Source of the DNA: Kitagawia praeruptora
Taxonomy: Eukaryota > Streptophyta > Magnoliopsida > Apiales > Apiaceae
DNA length: 64,000 nt
Assembly: GCA_037693485.1 (NCBI GenBank)
Contig: CM075344.1
Span: 41,016,501-41,080,500, forward strand
Reading direction: 5' to 3'
Part shown: positions 46,352-57,197 of the stretch, piece by piece
Numbering within the stretch: the stretch's first letter is position 1
Layout: each line of letters starts with the position of its first letter
Made by a program: the position numbers and the translations under genes
Notes under the pieces: model-generated
Databases searched by the model: none
What the model saw: only the letters and a program-made list of their open reading frames with translations
Told to the model about the DNA's origin: nothing

Positions 46352-47394
46352 TATGTTATATCATTTATTAATATTATTCTCTATCGATGTCAATATATAG
46401 AACTATACAAATTTTTTATTTGACGAATTTATTGATTTATCAAATATTTATTTACCAAGACACAATTGATTAAAGGTAAATTTTTTGAATTTTTTTAAAT
46501 AATTAAAATATCAATTAAAAAATTATAATAAATTTTAGAAAATAAGTAAAGCAAGCTAGAGGCTCGTAATTCGATAAGAGAAACAACAAACTCATTCAAG
46601 TTTTTGGTCTATCTCTTCACTCCAATTAGGATCTTTGGATGAAACAGTATTTGAAAAAAGAAATGATTAATTCATTGTTAAAGCACGAGCATAAGGCATA
46701 TGAGCAACTTCAACTTATGATGATAAAAGTCCGAAAAAATATTTAGACTGTGATAAGCTTGTACTTACACAAGATATATTTACTCAGTCAATTAGAATTA
46801 TCTTGTCTTTTAAAAGTCTAGCGGACAGAGGAATAGTAAAGGGCAAAGGATGCTTAAAATGAAGAAATTAGAAGAAAATAGATGAAAGAGTTGGAAAGAT
46901 AGTTTTAAGAAGTGAAAGCGCAAGGCTTGAATAGAATATTTGAAGATTTACGAAGTTTTTGATTAATATCAAGAGTAAAACCTACATTCGTAGAATGCAA
47001 TATCTTGAAACCTATTTAGTTTGTATCTTGAATATTATTGGAGATCGAACTAAATGGATGTATCATTTTCAAATAAATGGAAGAACAATTTAGTATTGTA
47101 AGTGTTCTGAAAAATCCTCTTAATTAGACGATGCCCATAAAACACTCGAATTTTATTATATGACTCATAAAAGAAAAACTAACATGACTACTATCAATAT
47201 TACTCATATTAATTTTTAAATTACAAATTTGAACATACTTAAATAAGTACACAATAATCGTATATGTGTCATTAATAAGCAAAATTCAATTAAAATCAAT
47301 CACATAGAGTACTTTGAAAGACATTGATCATGCACAATTTAATTTAAAAACATAATTTAAAATAGCGACCCGTACGAACGGGTTTTGATGCTAG

Positions 47395-47598
47395 TTATTT
47401 ATAAAGAGTGAACTAAAAATCTCTTAAAGATGTTCGTAGTCCTTAAATAACGAATCAAGGTTAAGTAGATTTTTTATATTAATGCAGGAGGTTATTTTTG
47501 GGATATTTTTTTCATAAATGAATTTATGGACATTATTTAAGCCACATCTTAAATTTCATGACATTCATTACAACTTCATTAATTAATTAAACACGGTA
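47395..47598. other. Upstream region left of the Stowaway MITE
   Basis: AT-rich, no gene seen. It belongs to the distal upstream region of the nuclease gene. Confidence 0.4.
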
Positions 47599-47833
47599 CT
47601 CCCTCCGGTTCATTATATAGGGCATTTGACTTTTCTGCACGTAACTTTAAGTGTTTTGATTACATAGCTAAAATTATTATTTTTTAAAATTTATTTTTCT
47701 AAATAAAATTTAAAGTATCATATTTTTATTCAAAAAAGGAAAAATTAAAAAATAATAATTTTAGCTATATAGTCAAAGCACCTAAAATTACGTGCAGAAA
47801 AGTCAAATGCCTTATATAATGGACCGGAGGGAG
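47599..47833. mobile_element. Stowaway MITE in the promoter region of the nuclease gene
   Basis: 235 bp flanked by TA (47597-47598 and 47834-47835). The ends CTCCCTCCGG and CCGGAGGGAG are inverted repeats that extend inward through GGCATTTGACTTTTCTGCACG and its complement. Size, terminal sequence and TA duplication fit Stowaway (Tc1/mariner-derived). It ends about 257 bp before the start codon at 48091. Confidence 0.92.
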
Positions 47834-47835
47834 TA

Positions 47836-48090
47836 TCAAAGACTAAATGATCAAAAATTCAAGTATGTATCAATAAATGAACGTCTATATCACAAGAAAA
47901 ATTTTAAGGAACTCCAAGAAATGTTCTCCAAGAAAATTCTTGAATATTACATTTTGTTTAATAATTTTTTAATATTAAAATTTTAAATATAATTTATTTA
48001 TATTATTAAAAACAAACAATACATTTGACACTATTGGTTCGTAGGAGTATACTACTTGCACAACTTTATCCCATAAAGAAAAATAAGAAA
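47836..48090 (+). promoter_or_regulatory. Proximal promoter of the nuclease gene (inferred)
   Basis: Between the MITE and the ATG. TTTATTTATATTATT near 47993-48007 could serve as a TATA region about 90 bp before the start codon. No other control site is recognised. Inference only. Confidence 0.35.
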
Positions 48091-51000
48091 ATGCAGTGGT
48101 CTTGTTGTTCAAGTTCCCCTTTCAAATTCCCAACACTGAAAATACTCACCGGAGTTTCTTCCGGCGCCGTTAAAATATGCAACTTGAAGACCCCGAAGCA
48201 CTTGCAGCTTAGATCAAACTTGCCCAATTTCCAGTTTCCATTTTTTAACAAGAACTCTACTAGGTAACTAACTCAGCTGTTATAGTAAGTTTGTTTCGAC
48301 CCTTTGTAAATTTAATTATTTGTGCTATGTTCATGTGTGCAGTCATTATTTAGATGAATTGGAATAATATAAACTTCGATATTTTCTAATACCTTTAGAA
48401 TAAAATCATCTCGAATGTCAGGATTTTTACTACACAACCTCTCTTATTTCTTTATTGTCAGTTTGAGTGATTAATATGATGACTTGTTGTGGTATTCATG
48501 TTCTACAAAATCAGTATCATTAGCGAAACTTGGACATTAAATAAATAAATGATTCATTCGGGGCTCAACTACTTCTAAAACTCTACTCGGGGCTAAAGAA
48601 TGTTTTTAAACTAATTTTTGAATTCTGCTTAGCACTGAAAATTTAACTATTAACTGGTTTTCGTATAAGAGATGGGGCGAGCGTCTGGGTTAGCAATAGC
48701 CCTGGCCTGGATTCTACATTGGTATTTTTCACTACGGCAAAAAATCAATGTAACTTATGTCTACTTATATTTGGGATGACTATAGTATATTTAGATGGCT
48801 ATAGCATAGTCACTTTCAATTCCACAAGCTGCAGCCTTTAAAGTTTAACGAACAATCAACATCCATGAACATTAAGCTATAAAACTGATGCTATACACAC
48901 AGACAAATGTATCTACATATTGAAGAAGAAGAAGCTCGTTTCTTACTAATCAAGAAAATGTATATACAGGAATGAATTAATTGAGTACAAGAGAGAGAGA
49001 GTTTATATACAGAATAACAGAAACGGTTACGATAAGTGGTGTAGGTGATAAGTGGTGTAGGTGATAAGTAGTGATTGTGATTGTGATAAGTAGTAAGCTG
49101 ATAAGATGACTTTATGCTAATATATGCTTCAATAGTCCCCCTCAGATTGAATGTGGTTGTGTAACATTCAATCTGGACAATAGATTCCAGTGTGCACGAC
49201 GGCCAAGTCCTTTAGTGAAGATGTCAACGAGCTGAGCAGAGCTAGGCAAGTAACGAGGCTGAATCAACTGTGATTGTACTTGTTCACGTACAAAGTGACA
49301 ATCCAATGCAAAATGCTTCGTTTTTGGATGAAAAACAGGATCAGCTGTAATATCCAATGCTGCTTGATTATCACTGTGAATAGTAACAGGTAGAGTTTGA
49401 GGAATATTCAATTCAGAAAGTAAGAGAGTAAGCCAGGAGACTTCACAGGCAGTATCAGCGATTGCACGTAATTCAGCTTCAGCAGTCAAACGGGACACAA
49501 CTTTTTGCTTAGTAGAGTGCCAGACAATTAAGGAAGAACCAAGTACTCTTCAACATACCAGAAGAATCTAGAGTGGAACCCCAGTCACTATCACAAAAAC
49601 CTTCAAGTTGGAGAGAAGAGTCAGATGAATAAAACAGCCCTTGAAAAGGAGTTGATTTTAAGTAACGCAGCACCCTTTGCATAGCAAGCATATGAGGTAC
49701 TCGTGGACTTTGCAAAAACTGACTCAAATGATGAACTGCAAAAGTGATGTCAGGCCGAGAAACAGTAAGATACAGTAATTTACCAACAAACTTCCTGTAA
49801 ATCGTAGGATCATCAAGAAGATCGCCATCTGTAGGGGAAAGCTTAATATTGGAATCAACTGGAAGAGATAAGGGTTTTGAATTCTCCAGTCCTGCTTCAA
49901 TGAGTAAATCATGGACAAATTTATGTTGATGTAGATATAAACCAGCTGAGGTTTGGTGAATTTCCAGCCCAAGATAATACTTAGCCAGTCCCAAATCTTT
50001 AATAGTAAACGTGGAATGTAACACAGTTTTAACATGTGTAATAAAATCAGTATTATTGCCTGTAAGAAGAATATCATCCACGTAAACCAAAGCAGTAACA
50101 AAAATGTCTTGATCATTATAGATAAACAGTGAGTAATCTGCAACTGTTTGAGTGAAGCCCAATTCAAGCAACACAGATGCCAGTTTTTTAAACCACACTC
50201 GAGAAGCTTGCTTCAAGCCATAGATAGATTTATTTAATCTACATACGACACCTGTACCGTAAAGAGGATGACCTTTAGGGAGTTCCATATATACTTCCTC
50301 GGACAACTCTCCATGGAGAAAAGCATTGTTGATGTCCAATTGATGAATATTCCAGCATTTTACAGCAGCCAAAGCCAACAAAGTACGGACAGTTGCCATC
50401 TTTGCAACAGGGGAAAATGTATGATGATAGTCTTGCCCTTCAACTTGTGTGTAACCTTTGGCCACAAGGCGTGCCTTGAATTTATCTATAGAACCATCTG
50501 CCAAATACTTCACTTTATAAACCCATTTGCACCCCACAACCTTCTTGTTATGTGGCTTAGGAACAATAGTCCAAGTATTATTTGACTCCAAAGCATTCAA
50601 TTCTTTTTCCATAGCATCAATCCACCTATGGTCTGTCACAGCTTGGTTGTATGTAACAGGCTCAGAAATAGCCGTTTGTGGACTAACAACACAAGCAAAA
50701 ATGGGGGTAGATGGTGTATAATGAGAAAGGCTATATTTCTGGTCAATAGGACATTGTAAAAGAATAGTATTAGCTGTGACAGTAGTATTTGGTTTAGTAT
50801 TTGGTTGTGAAGTGACATAATCCTTCATCCATACAGGCTGTAATTTTTGACGAAGAGAAACCCTTTGAGGTGGATTAAGTGGTGAAGAATTATGTACAGA
50901 AGATGGTGAAACAGTAGGTGAAGGTGAATAAGGGACAGAATCAGTATGTGTATGTGTAGGTGTAGGTGAGGACACAGGAGGAGTAGATAATGTGTGTGGT

Positions 51001-54000
51001 GTAAATATGTCCTGTATATCTGCCAAGGGAGTCTGTGAAATGTCAATATCACAAATTTGATCTGGTGGAATAAACAAAGTTGTGTCAGGTTGTGATAATA
51101 TTGGAGAGAAAGGGAAAATTTTTTCAACAAACGTGACATGTCCAGAGACATGAAACTGATGTGAAACAGGATCATAGAGTTTATAACCTTTTTGTGTCAT
51201 AGAATAGCCAAGAAACACTGTTTTTATAGCACGAGGTGAAATCTTGTCCAAATTATGAACAGACATATGAGCAAGACATCCGAAAACTTTGAGATGTTCA
51301 TAAGAAGGAGGAGTATTAAACAGTTTTTCATAAGGAGAGACATAACCCAAAACAGTGGTGGGTATTCGATTAATAAGATATGTAGAAGTGAGTATACAAT
51401 CACCCCAAAAAGGAGGAGGTAAATGTGCCTGAAACATGAGGGCCCTTGACATTTCAAGTAAATTTCGATGCTTTCGTTCTACCCTCCCATTTTGTTGGGG
51501 AGTGTAGGGACATGAAGTGTGGTGAATAGTGCCATGAGACAACAAAAAACTAGCCAAATCATTGTTAATAAACTCACCACCATTATCCGTTCTAAGACAC
51601 TTGATGGTAGTACTAAATTGAGTGGTCACATAGGCGAAGAAATCTTTAATGGACTGTGTAACATGTTGTTTAGTAGGTAACAAAATAGTCCAAAGACCAC
51701 GTGTACAGTCATCAACTAAAGTAAGAAAATATTTACAACCATTATAGGTTGGAATCTTATATGGTCCCCAAAGATCACAGTGGACAAGATCAAAAGGAAC
51801 AGAAGCATGAGATTGACTTAAAGAAAAAGAGAGTTTACATTGTTTAGCAAGTGGACAAATACTACAAGGCAAAAGTACATTGTCATTGTCATTGCTATTA
51901 CAAAGTTTATCAGAAACATTTATTACAGAAATCTTGGATAATATCTTGGTGGGAACATGAACAAGACGTTTGTGCCAAAGAGAAGAGCTGGTTGTATTCT
52001 GTGAAACAGTGAACGCAGAAGGAGTAGGATTTGAATGTGAAGATGCATTAACGAGTTGATAAAGTCCTCCAACAATACTACCAAGAACCAATCCCGTCTT
52101 CTGGTATTGGTCCTGCAGATAGCAATTATTAGAAGTGAAATGAATGACAGAGTTAAGTTGAATGGAAAGTTTATTGATAGAAATCAAATTGAAGGTAAAA
52201 GTCGGGATGTAAAGGCATCTGTAATTAGTGTAGATATAGGGAACAAATAGACAGAGCCTATATGTGTGACTGTGGCACTTTCACCATTGGGAAACTTAAC
52301 AGTTAAAGGAACAGATAAAGATTTAATATCAGTCATAGAACTTAGATTGCAGCACATGTGATTGGTGGCCCCTGTGTCAAGAATCCAAACATGTGGTGGT
52401 ATTTGTGTAGATGAAAATAAAGAAAAAGTTGTACCTGATATGTGAGAAGCAAAACTGAATTGATCAGTATTAGAAGGTACATTTGTCTGAGAGTTGCCAG
52501 AAGATTTGTTTAAGGTCTGAAGCAAAGTGTTGAGTTGAGTCTGTAGGGCATCCACTTTGGAAGTTAAAGCCTGATCATCAGAAGAAGTATGAAGTGCAGC
52601 TTGTAAAGCTTGACCAGATTTTGGTCCATTGAACTTAGGATTCGGAGTAAACCTTCGTTTGCCTTTGTTGTTTGGATGATAAGGATGGTCAGGGGGGTAC
52701 CCAATCAATTTGTAACACTTCTCTTTAACATGACCTTTAAGATGACAATGTGAGCATTCTTGTACAGGATTTGGAGCCCTGTCACTGAACCTATTAGGAA
52801 CATAAGAAGAAGATGACTGATTGGGTTTAGGCATATTAACCATCATAGCCACAGGAGAAACAATACTAGATTGTGACTGTCGTTGCTTTTCCTCTTGTTT
52901 TAACAGCATAAAAGCTTGATTGACAGAAGGCCAAGGTGTCATCATTAAAATCTGACCACGAGCTGCAGTGTAGCTAGAATGCAAGCCCATTAAAAACTGT
53001 ATCAACCTGGTTTTTTCCAATTGTAAATCCCATTCTTTAGTTGCTCCACAAGTGCATTTGATTGCAGGCTCTAAAGCACGAATCTCATCCCAAAAACCTT
53101 TCAACTTGTGAAAGTAAAACTCAATAGAGTCATTTCCTTGTTCCAACTTAAACAATTCTCGTTGTGTCTCGTAAAATTTGTGTCCACTAACGGCAGAAAA
53201 CCGTTCATTGAGTTCATTCCAGACAGTAAGAGCAGAATCCATATAGTTCATGCTGTTGCTTATCTCATCGGAAACAGTATTTAATATCCAGGTGATAACC
53301 ATGTCGTTAACACGTTTCCAATGGACATACAGAGGCGAAGACTCAGATGGAGCAGCAAAATCACCATTAACGATGACAAATTTATTTTTAGCCGAAAGTG
53401 CGATTTGCATAGATCGTTTCCAGGACGAATAGTTCTCAGATCCAAGCAACTTTTTAGAAATGAGAATCATACCAGGCTGATCGTTATTGTGAAGATACAA
53501 TGGATGTGAATTGTTGTCAATAGATTGTGAGTTTGTGTGAGTATTGTATTCATGATTAGTTGTGTGAAGAGGTGAATTAACATCTTGTGACGGTGGAGTA
53601 GATTGTGTGTTTGACATATTGTTCAGAACAGCGTTAGCATATGAAATCTGACGAGACATACGATCAGAAAACAAGAACTAGAAATCGATACACACAAGAA
53701 AATCGATACGCACAAGTAGATCAATCAACGATAACAATGGTGAAAAACACCGAAAAAACACCAAGAATCACCCAAAAACGCACAAATAGTGACGTTTACA
53801 CACAGATCAAACAATGTAAAAGACAGATTAGAACTAAAAACTCACAAATCGTGATGAACATCGTCGAAAAACGCACAGATCGCGTTCAAAACAGAGTAGT
53901 TGCGGAAGAAATGCTCTAATACCATCTAAAGTTTAACGAACAATCAACATCCATGAACATTAAGCTATAAAACTGATGCTATACACACAGACAAATGTAT

Positions 54001-57000
54001 CTACATATTGAAGAAGAAGAAGCTCGTTTCTTACTAATCAAGAAAATGTATATACAGGAATGAATTAATTGAGTACAAGAGAGAGAGAGTTTATATACAG
54101 AATAACAGAAACGGTTACGATAAGTGGTGTAGGTGATAAGTGGTGTAGGTGATAAGTAGTGATTGTGATAAGTAGTAAGCTGATAAGATGACTTTATGCT
54201 AATATATGCTTCAATACAGCCTCGGTCCTTTCTTTTTATTTGCATCCCCTCTTATTGAATGATAGATTTAGGAACCGTTGATTTTGTATCGTAAATATTT
54301 GCTTGACTTGAGCCGTATCTATGTCATTATGTTGTACATTACCAAAGAAGATTGTAGTAATAAAATTATTTCTTAACATTTTGATCTTGGACTTCCTTGC
54401 TACCTTTACTATATTATTATAACCAAACTAATAATTTTTTGGTAGTCTGGTCGCCGTATTATAGCATAAGATTTATGGATCGAATGGTCTTGTGGGTTAG
54501 GTTATAATAATACAAAACAAAGATTTTAGAGAGTATGTAATATGGATCAGTTGGTCTTTCAGGCCGGATTACATGATAAATATATGGACTTCTTAAGATA
54601 AATTTGTAGATGAGCTAGGTCTTTTGAGCTGTGCTGAATAAAAAGTATGGATTGGTTTCCCTTCTAGGCTGGGTTACGATAATAAAAATCTGAATTTTCA
54701 GAATTAAGATCTTAATCTACTTACTAAATATATATTTTTAATTTTTTTAAAGTTTAATATATTATTAATATACATGCCTGTGCAAATGTGATGCTTGTAA
54801 AAATTGATACTAATCCAAAGTTTTATAGCTCTTCGCTGATTAGGACATTTCTTTAAAGTTCTTAAGTCTTTTTTTTTTTGAAGATTAAATATTTAAAGTT
54901 CTTAAGCTATCTTTGGGAAAAAGAGTTGTTGATATGCTGAACCTATGTTTAAAAAAAAAAAGACCATTTCTCGATTTGTGTGTGTCATCCTTGCGCAGGG
55001 GCCAGGCTAATCCTATGTTTTTAGCCATATAATTTGTAAGTTTTTTTTCTCAGGGCGCTATGCAATCTTATACGGTCCAGATGGATTAACATTTCGTGGG
55101 GCTTTCCTTCTTGGATTGTTTACGTGTACTGCATCTGCCTATGTCTTGTTGCAGAGGCTCATGATAATCAACTTTCGTCAGTTTATTATGCCTGTGAAAA
55201 TGTTCAAAATTATTATTCTGGTGTACAGCATTTGAGAGGTGACAAATTAAAGAAAAAATTGAATATCATAATCTCTGAGCATCAATCCCTTCCGTACACA
55301 AAGGTAATCTCATTTATAATTTAAATTTTCCGAGTCATGTTACAGCTCCAAATTATATATGTTTTCAATTCTGAAGTACTGCAATAAATAAGTAGGTCTG
55401 GGACGCTATCAAGATTCTGGATGCTGCTGATGTGGATGTGCCTGAAGCCTCCTCTGATGTGTAAGTGTGTTTCATTGCCTCGGTGTTGTTCTGTGTTTTT
55501 TATTACACTGATTTTAGGCTACTCTCCCCCCCCCCCCCAAAAAAAAAAAAAAAAAAAACCTTTTTGACTCTGTTCACTATGGACAGAGTTGAAATTTACT
55601 CATTGCAAACTGTCCCAAAGAGCTTGGCTGGAAAACCTGACGGATGGAACAGTAAGTCACTGACCTCACCTTGTTGACTTACATGAGTGGTGCTTCTGTC
55701 CGATATCTATAATAACCAGTCAGTTTTCTAACTTCGCTGATACTGTTCTCTGTAAAAAAATGCAGTCGACCATGATTGTAACTATGTAATTGACCGTGAC
55801 ACTATCAATATGATACTACCACATGATACCACTATTTGTTCCGTGTTCCAGTTTACCATCATATTAAAAGTCTTAATTGGTAGCAACACCTTTGATCTGT
55901 TCTCATATGGTTAGGTTGAGAGCTTAAGATTATGGCTGCTTCAACATGATTGGTCAACACTTTAAATTACACAAAGTGGAAACAAGTCAATGACAGATAT
56001 GTTGTTGCTAGAAGAAGGCGCACAATTGACTTCCACATACTTAGAAGTTACGATCATTGTCTTGTTGAGCGGCTATGATAATTTCCTTTTTAATGCATGT
56101 TAGTATTACTACTCGGAAGATGGTAATTTATATGTCATAATTCAACTCAACTGCAAGCAATCATTACTATCTCATTTTCGGCCAGGTTTGTTCTCCAGAA
56201 AATTGTTTTTGACCTTCAGCTGGCTCAAACTTCTGTGCTTTAAAATCGAACTTCTCAATTATTTCGCTTAACGCTTGTAAAATGTATAACCTTAAAATTG
56301 TATTCATTGGGTGGAATGGAACCGGGGATGAGAATCCAAGTAGAAGTGGAAATGAAGGATGAAGGATATGGAAGAAGTGGAAAGACTAAAGGAGTTGATG
56401 AAGTGCAGGGAGAAGATGATAAATTTGTGAATATATGAGTAGGAGAAAGTATGCACTCTATTGTAAAATTGAAGGGATGAAGTTTAACCTTGTGAAAAGA
56501 ATTAATGGAAGGAATGAAGACCATGCGTATTGCGTAAGTATCAACACTATGGTTAAATCTCATTCCATTCTATTAAATAAAATGCAGCATAAGCCGCTAA
56601 AAGCCCAGGTTGCCAGTTGCCACACTACATACAACTCCTTGAATTAAATTAGACTCTTCTTTCAGCCATCCACAAGATCTACAAATCTTTGTAGTTCACT
56701 TTTAATAAACGCCAGAAACAAACGCAAGAAAAAACTATGTAAAAAAGGTTTTGAAAAGCAAGCTAAGCCCGTGTATTGCTTATTGGTGAGAACTGGGGTG
56801 TCTTGATTCACCCAATTCTGCAGCCTTATGCAAATATTAATAAGATTGTGGCTTCATGTAGGCTCTTAAGATTATTCTATATGGTGTTTGCCGCAGGAGA
56901 ACATCTGTGGCCTCGCTCTTATGGGCTCATCACACATCAATCTCTGACTGACGTGCACAATATAAGGGCCGCAGATGCGAATGGTAATGCAGCTACTTCC

Positions 57001-57197
57001 ATTCTTAGTGTGAAGAATAGCTCCTGAAGCTATATGGCAATTAACTAAATTGGATTGTTTTTGAAGTTAATTCATCTAGGGGAAACAAGTACTATGGAGA
57101 ATGCAGTCCTGATACAAGCCATTGTCTGAAACCAGCTACTAAAGAAGCTGCCCCTGACACAGAAACAGACAAGAAGAGGTGGGCGCCACCCTTACAG
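48091..57197 (+). CDS. Endonuclease I-like nuclease (His-Me finger), exons 1-6, 3' end not found
   Basis: Exons: 48091-48263, 55054-55303, 55396-55460, 55587-55651, 56897-56983 and 57067-57197, all bounded by GT/AG; together 771 bases in one open frame (257 codons). Exon 1 is Ser- and Lys-rich, like an organelle transit peptide. Exon 2 has a hydrophobic stretch (WIVYVYCICLCLVAEA) that could be a signal peptide or membrane segment, then YYSGVQHLRGDKLKKKL. Exon 3 has VWDAIKILDAADVD. Exons 4-5 join to give WNREHLWPRSYG, the Glu-His centre of the endonuclease I family, followed by LTDVHNIRAADA; exon 6 has NSSRGNKYYGEC. These are signature segments of bacterial-type endonuclease I, a metal-dependent nuclease acting on DNA and RNA. 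The family's C-terminal part is not found downstream, so the gene either continues past 64000 or is cut short. Confidence 0.8.
48264..48836 (+). other. Intron 1, part left of copia element D
   Basis: Starts GTAACT after the AG at 48262-48263. No gene or repeat of note. CAGCC at 48832-48836 is the left target duplication of element D. Confidence 0.7.
48837..49134 (-). repeat. 3' LTR of copia element D
   Basis: 298 bp; reads TATTGAAGC to AACTTTAAA on the minus strand. It contains repeated GTGATAAGTGGTGTAG words. It abuts the polypurine tract at 49135. Confidence 0.9.
49142..52187 (-). pseudogene. pol: Copia element D Pol part, one internal frameshift
   Basis: Continues the gag ORF after a frame change near 52215. 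Visible: GAG-pre-integrase (SLWHKRLVHVPTK; CSICPLAKQC), integrase core (HCDLWGPY; RTDNGGEF at about 51574-51597; TPQQNGRVERKHR), a Pro/Ser/Thr-rich linker (about 50830-51060), reverse transcriptase (CKWVYKVKYLADGSIDKFKA; YVDD at 50073-50084), and RNase H (GFCDSDWGS, then TAEAELRAIADTACE). A second frame change near 49540 splits RNase H, leaving the last part as 49498-49142. All catalytic motifs are intact in sequence. It would be made as one polyprotein and cut by the protease. Confidence 0.9.
52184..53674 (-). CDS. gag: Copia element D Gag and protease start
   Basis: 496 codons; the better start is probably the Met at 53659 (MSRQISYANAV). Residues about 55-280 are the copia Gag domain (LLGSENYSSWKRSMQIALSA; FKLEQGNDSIEFYFHKLKGF). 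A zinc knuckle, CSHCHLKGHVKEKC, lies near 52755-52714, followed by a Gln/Leu-rich segment. The protease active site WILDTGATNHMC is at about 52395-52355. The ORF ends about 45 codons after this, where a frame change near 52215 separates it from the integrase part. Apart from that, no lesions are seen. Confidence 0.9.
   Translation of the reverse strand: MFSDRMSRQISYANAVLNNMSNTQSTPPSQDVNSPLHTTNHEYNTHTNSQSIDNNSHPLYLHNNDQPGMILISKKLLGSENYSSWKRSMQIALSAKNKFVIVNGDFAAPSESSPLYVHWKRVNDMVITWILNTVSDEISNSMNYMDSALTVWNELNERFSAVSGHKFYETQRELFKLEQGNDSIEFYFHKLKGFWDEIRALEPAIKCTCGATKEWDLQLEKTRLIQFLMGLHSSYTAARGQILMMTPWPSVNQAFMLLKQEEKQRQSQSSIVSPVAMMVNMPKPNQSSSSYVPNRFSDRAPNPVQECSHCHLKGHVKEKCYKLIGYPPDHPYHPNNKGKRRFTPNPKFNGPKSGQALQAALHTSSDDQALTSKVDALQTQLNTLLQTLNKSSGNSQTNVPSNTDQFSFASHISGTTFSLFSSTQIPPHVWILDTGATNHMCCNLSSMTDIKSLSVPLTVKFPNGESATVTHIGSVYLFPISTLITDAFTSRLLPSI
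53925..54216 (-). repeat. 5' LTR of copia element D
   Basis: 292 bp, near-identical to 48837-49134 except for one missing 6-bp unit. On the minus strand the primer-binding site follows directly. Confidence 0.9.
54222..54941 (+). other. Intron 1, part right of copia element D
   Basis: About 720 bp, AT-rich, no gene. Loose repeats of GGATCnNNTGGTCTTnnGGGnnGGnTTA-like phrases occur around 54477, 54543 and 54652. Confidence 0.5.
54951..55011 (-). pseudogene. 5'-truncated U6 snRNA retrocopy
   Basis: On the minus strand this reads as the 3' half of plant U6 small nuclear RNA: GCCCCTGCGCAAGGATGACA, then ACAAATCGAGAAATGGTC, ending in a run of T. It starts at about nucleotide 45 of U6. The 9-bp word CCTATGTTT stands on both sides (54942-54950 and 55012-55020) as a target duplication. 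Truncation, terminal homopolymer and duplication are marks of LINE-mediated retroposition. It lacks the upstream promoter and the 5' half, so it cannot function. Confidence 0.85.
55304..55395 (+). other. Intron 2 of the nuclease gene
   Basis: 92 bp, GTAATC to AAGTAG; it ends directly before GTCTGGGACGC. The boundaries keep the frame. Confidence 0.8.
55461..55586 (+). repeat. Intron 3 with C-run/A-run
   Basis: 126 bp, GTAAGT to GGACAG. The middle (about 55525-55558) is a run of C followed by a run of about 20 A, likely unstable and hard to sequence. Confidence 0.8.
55652..56896 (+). other. Intron 4 of the nuclease gene
   Basis: 1.25 kb, GTAAGT to CCGCAG. No exon that keeps the frame was found inside. 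The ORFs at 56255-56563 (-) and 56435-56647 (+) have no recognisable domains. Confidence 0.65.

Larger units (their letters stand above)
45095..47394 (+). mobile_element. Helitron copy H3, likely full-length
   Basis: The 3' end has CCCGT/ACGGG hairpin bases (47370-47382) and CTAG at 47391-47394 followed by T. The proposed 5' end is TCTATTATATATAATAGGCC at 45095, preceded by A. From the AAT microsatellite onwards it matches H1. Within it are two sequences absent from H1: about 45654-45974 and 46131-46351. There is no Rep/helicase gene, so it is non-autonomous. The 5' end is less certain than the 3' end because H1 lacks it. Confidence 0.6.
48837..54216 (-). mobile_element. Copia element D, in intron 1, antisense to the gene
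   Basis: 5.4 kb with LTRs of about 295 bp at 48837-49134 and 53925-54216, flanked by CAGCC (48832-48836 and 54217-54221). The primer-binding site is at 53913-53924 (TGGTATTAGAGC on the minus strand) and a polypurine tract (GAGGGGGAC) at 49135-49143. By eye the LTRs differ mainly in one extra GTGATT unit in the left one, so insertion is recent. gag and pol form one polyprotein broken by two frameshifts. The LTR ends are unusual (TATTG at the start and no CA at the end). Confidence 0.93.
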
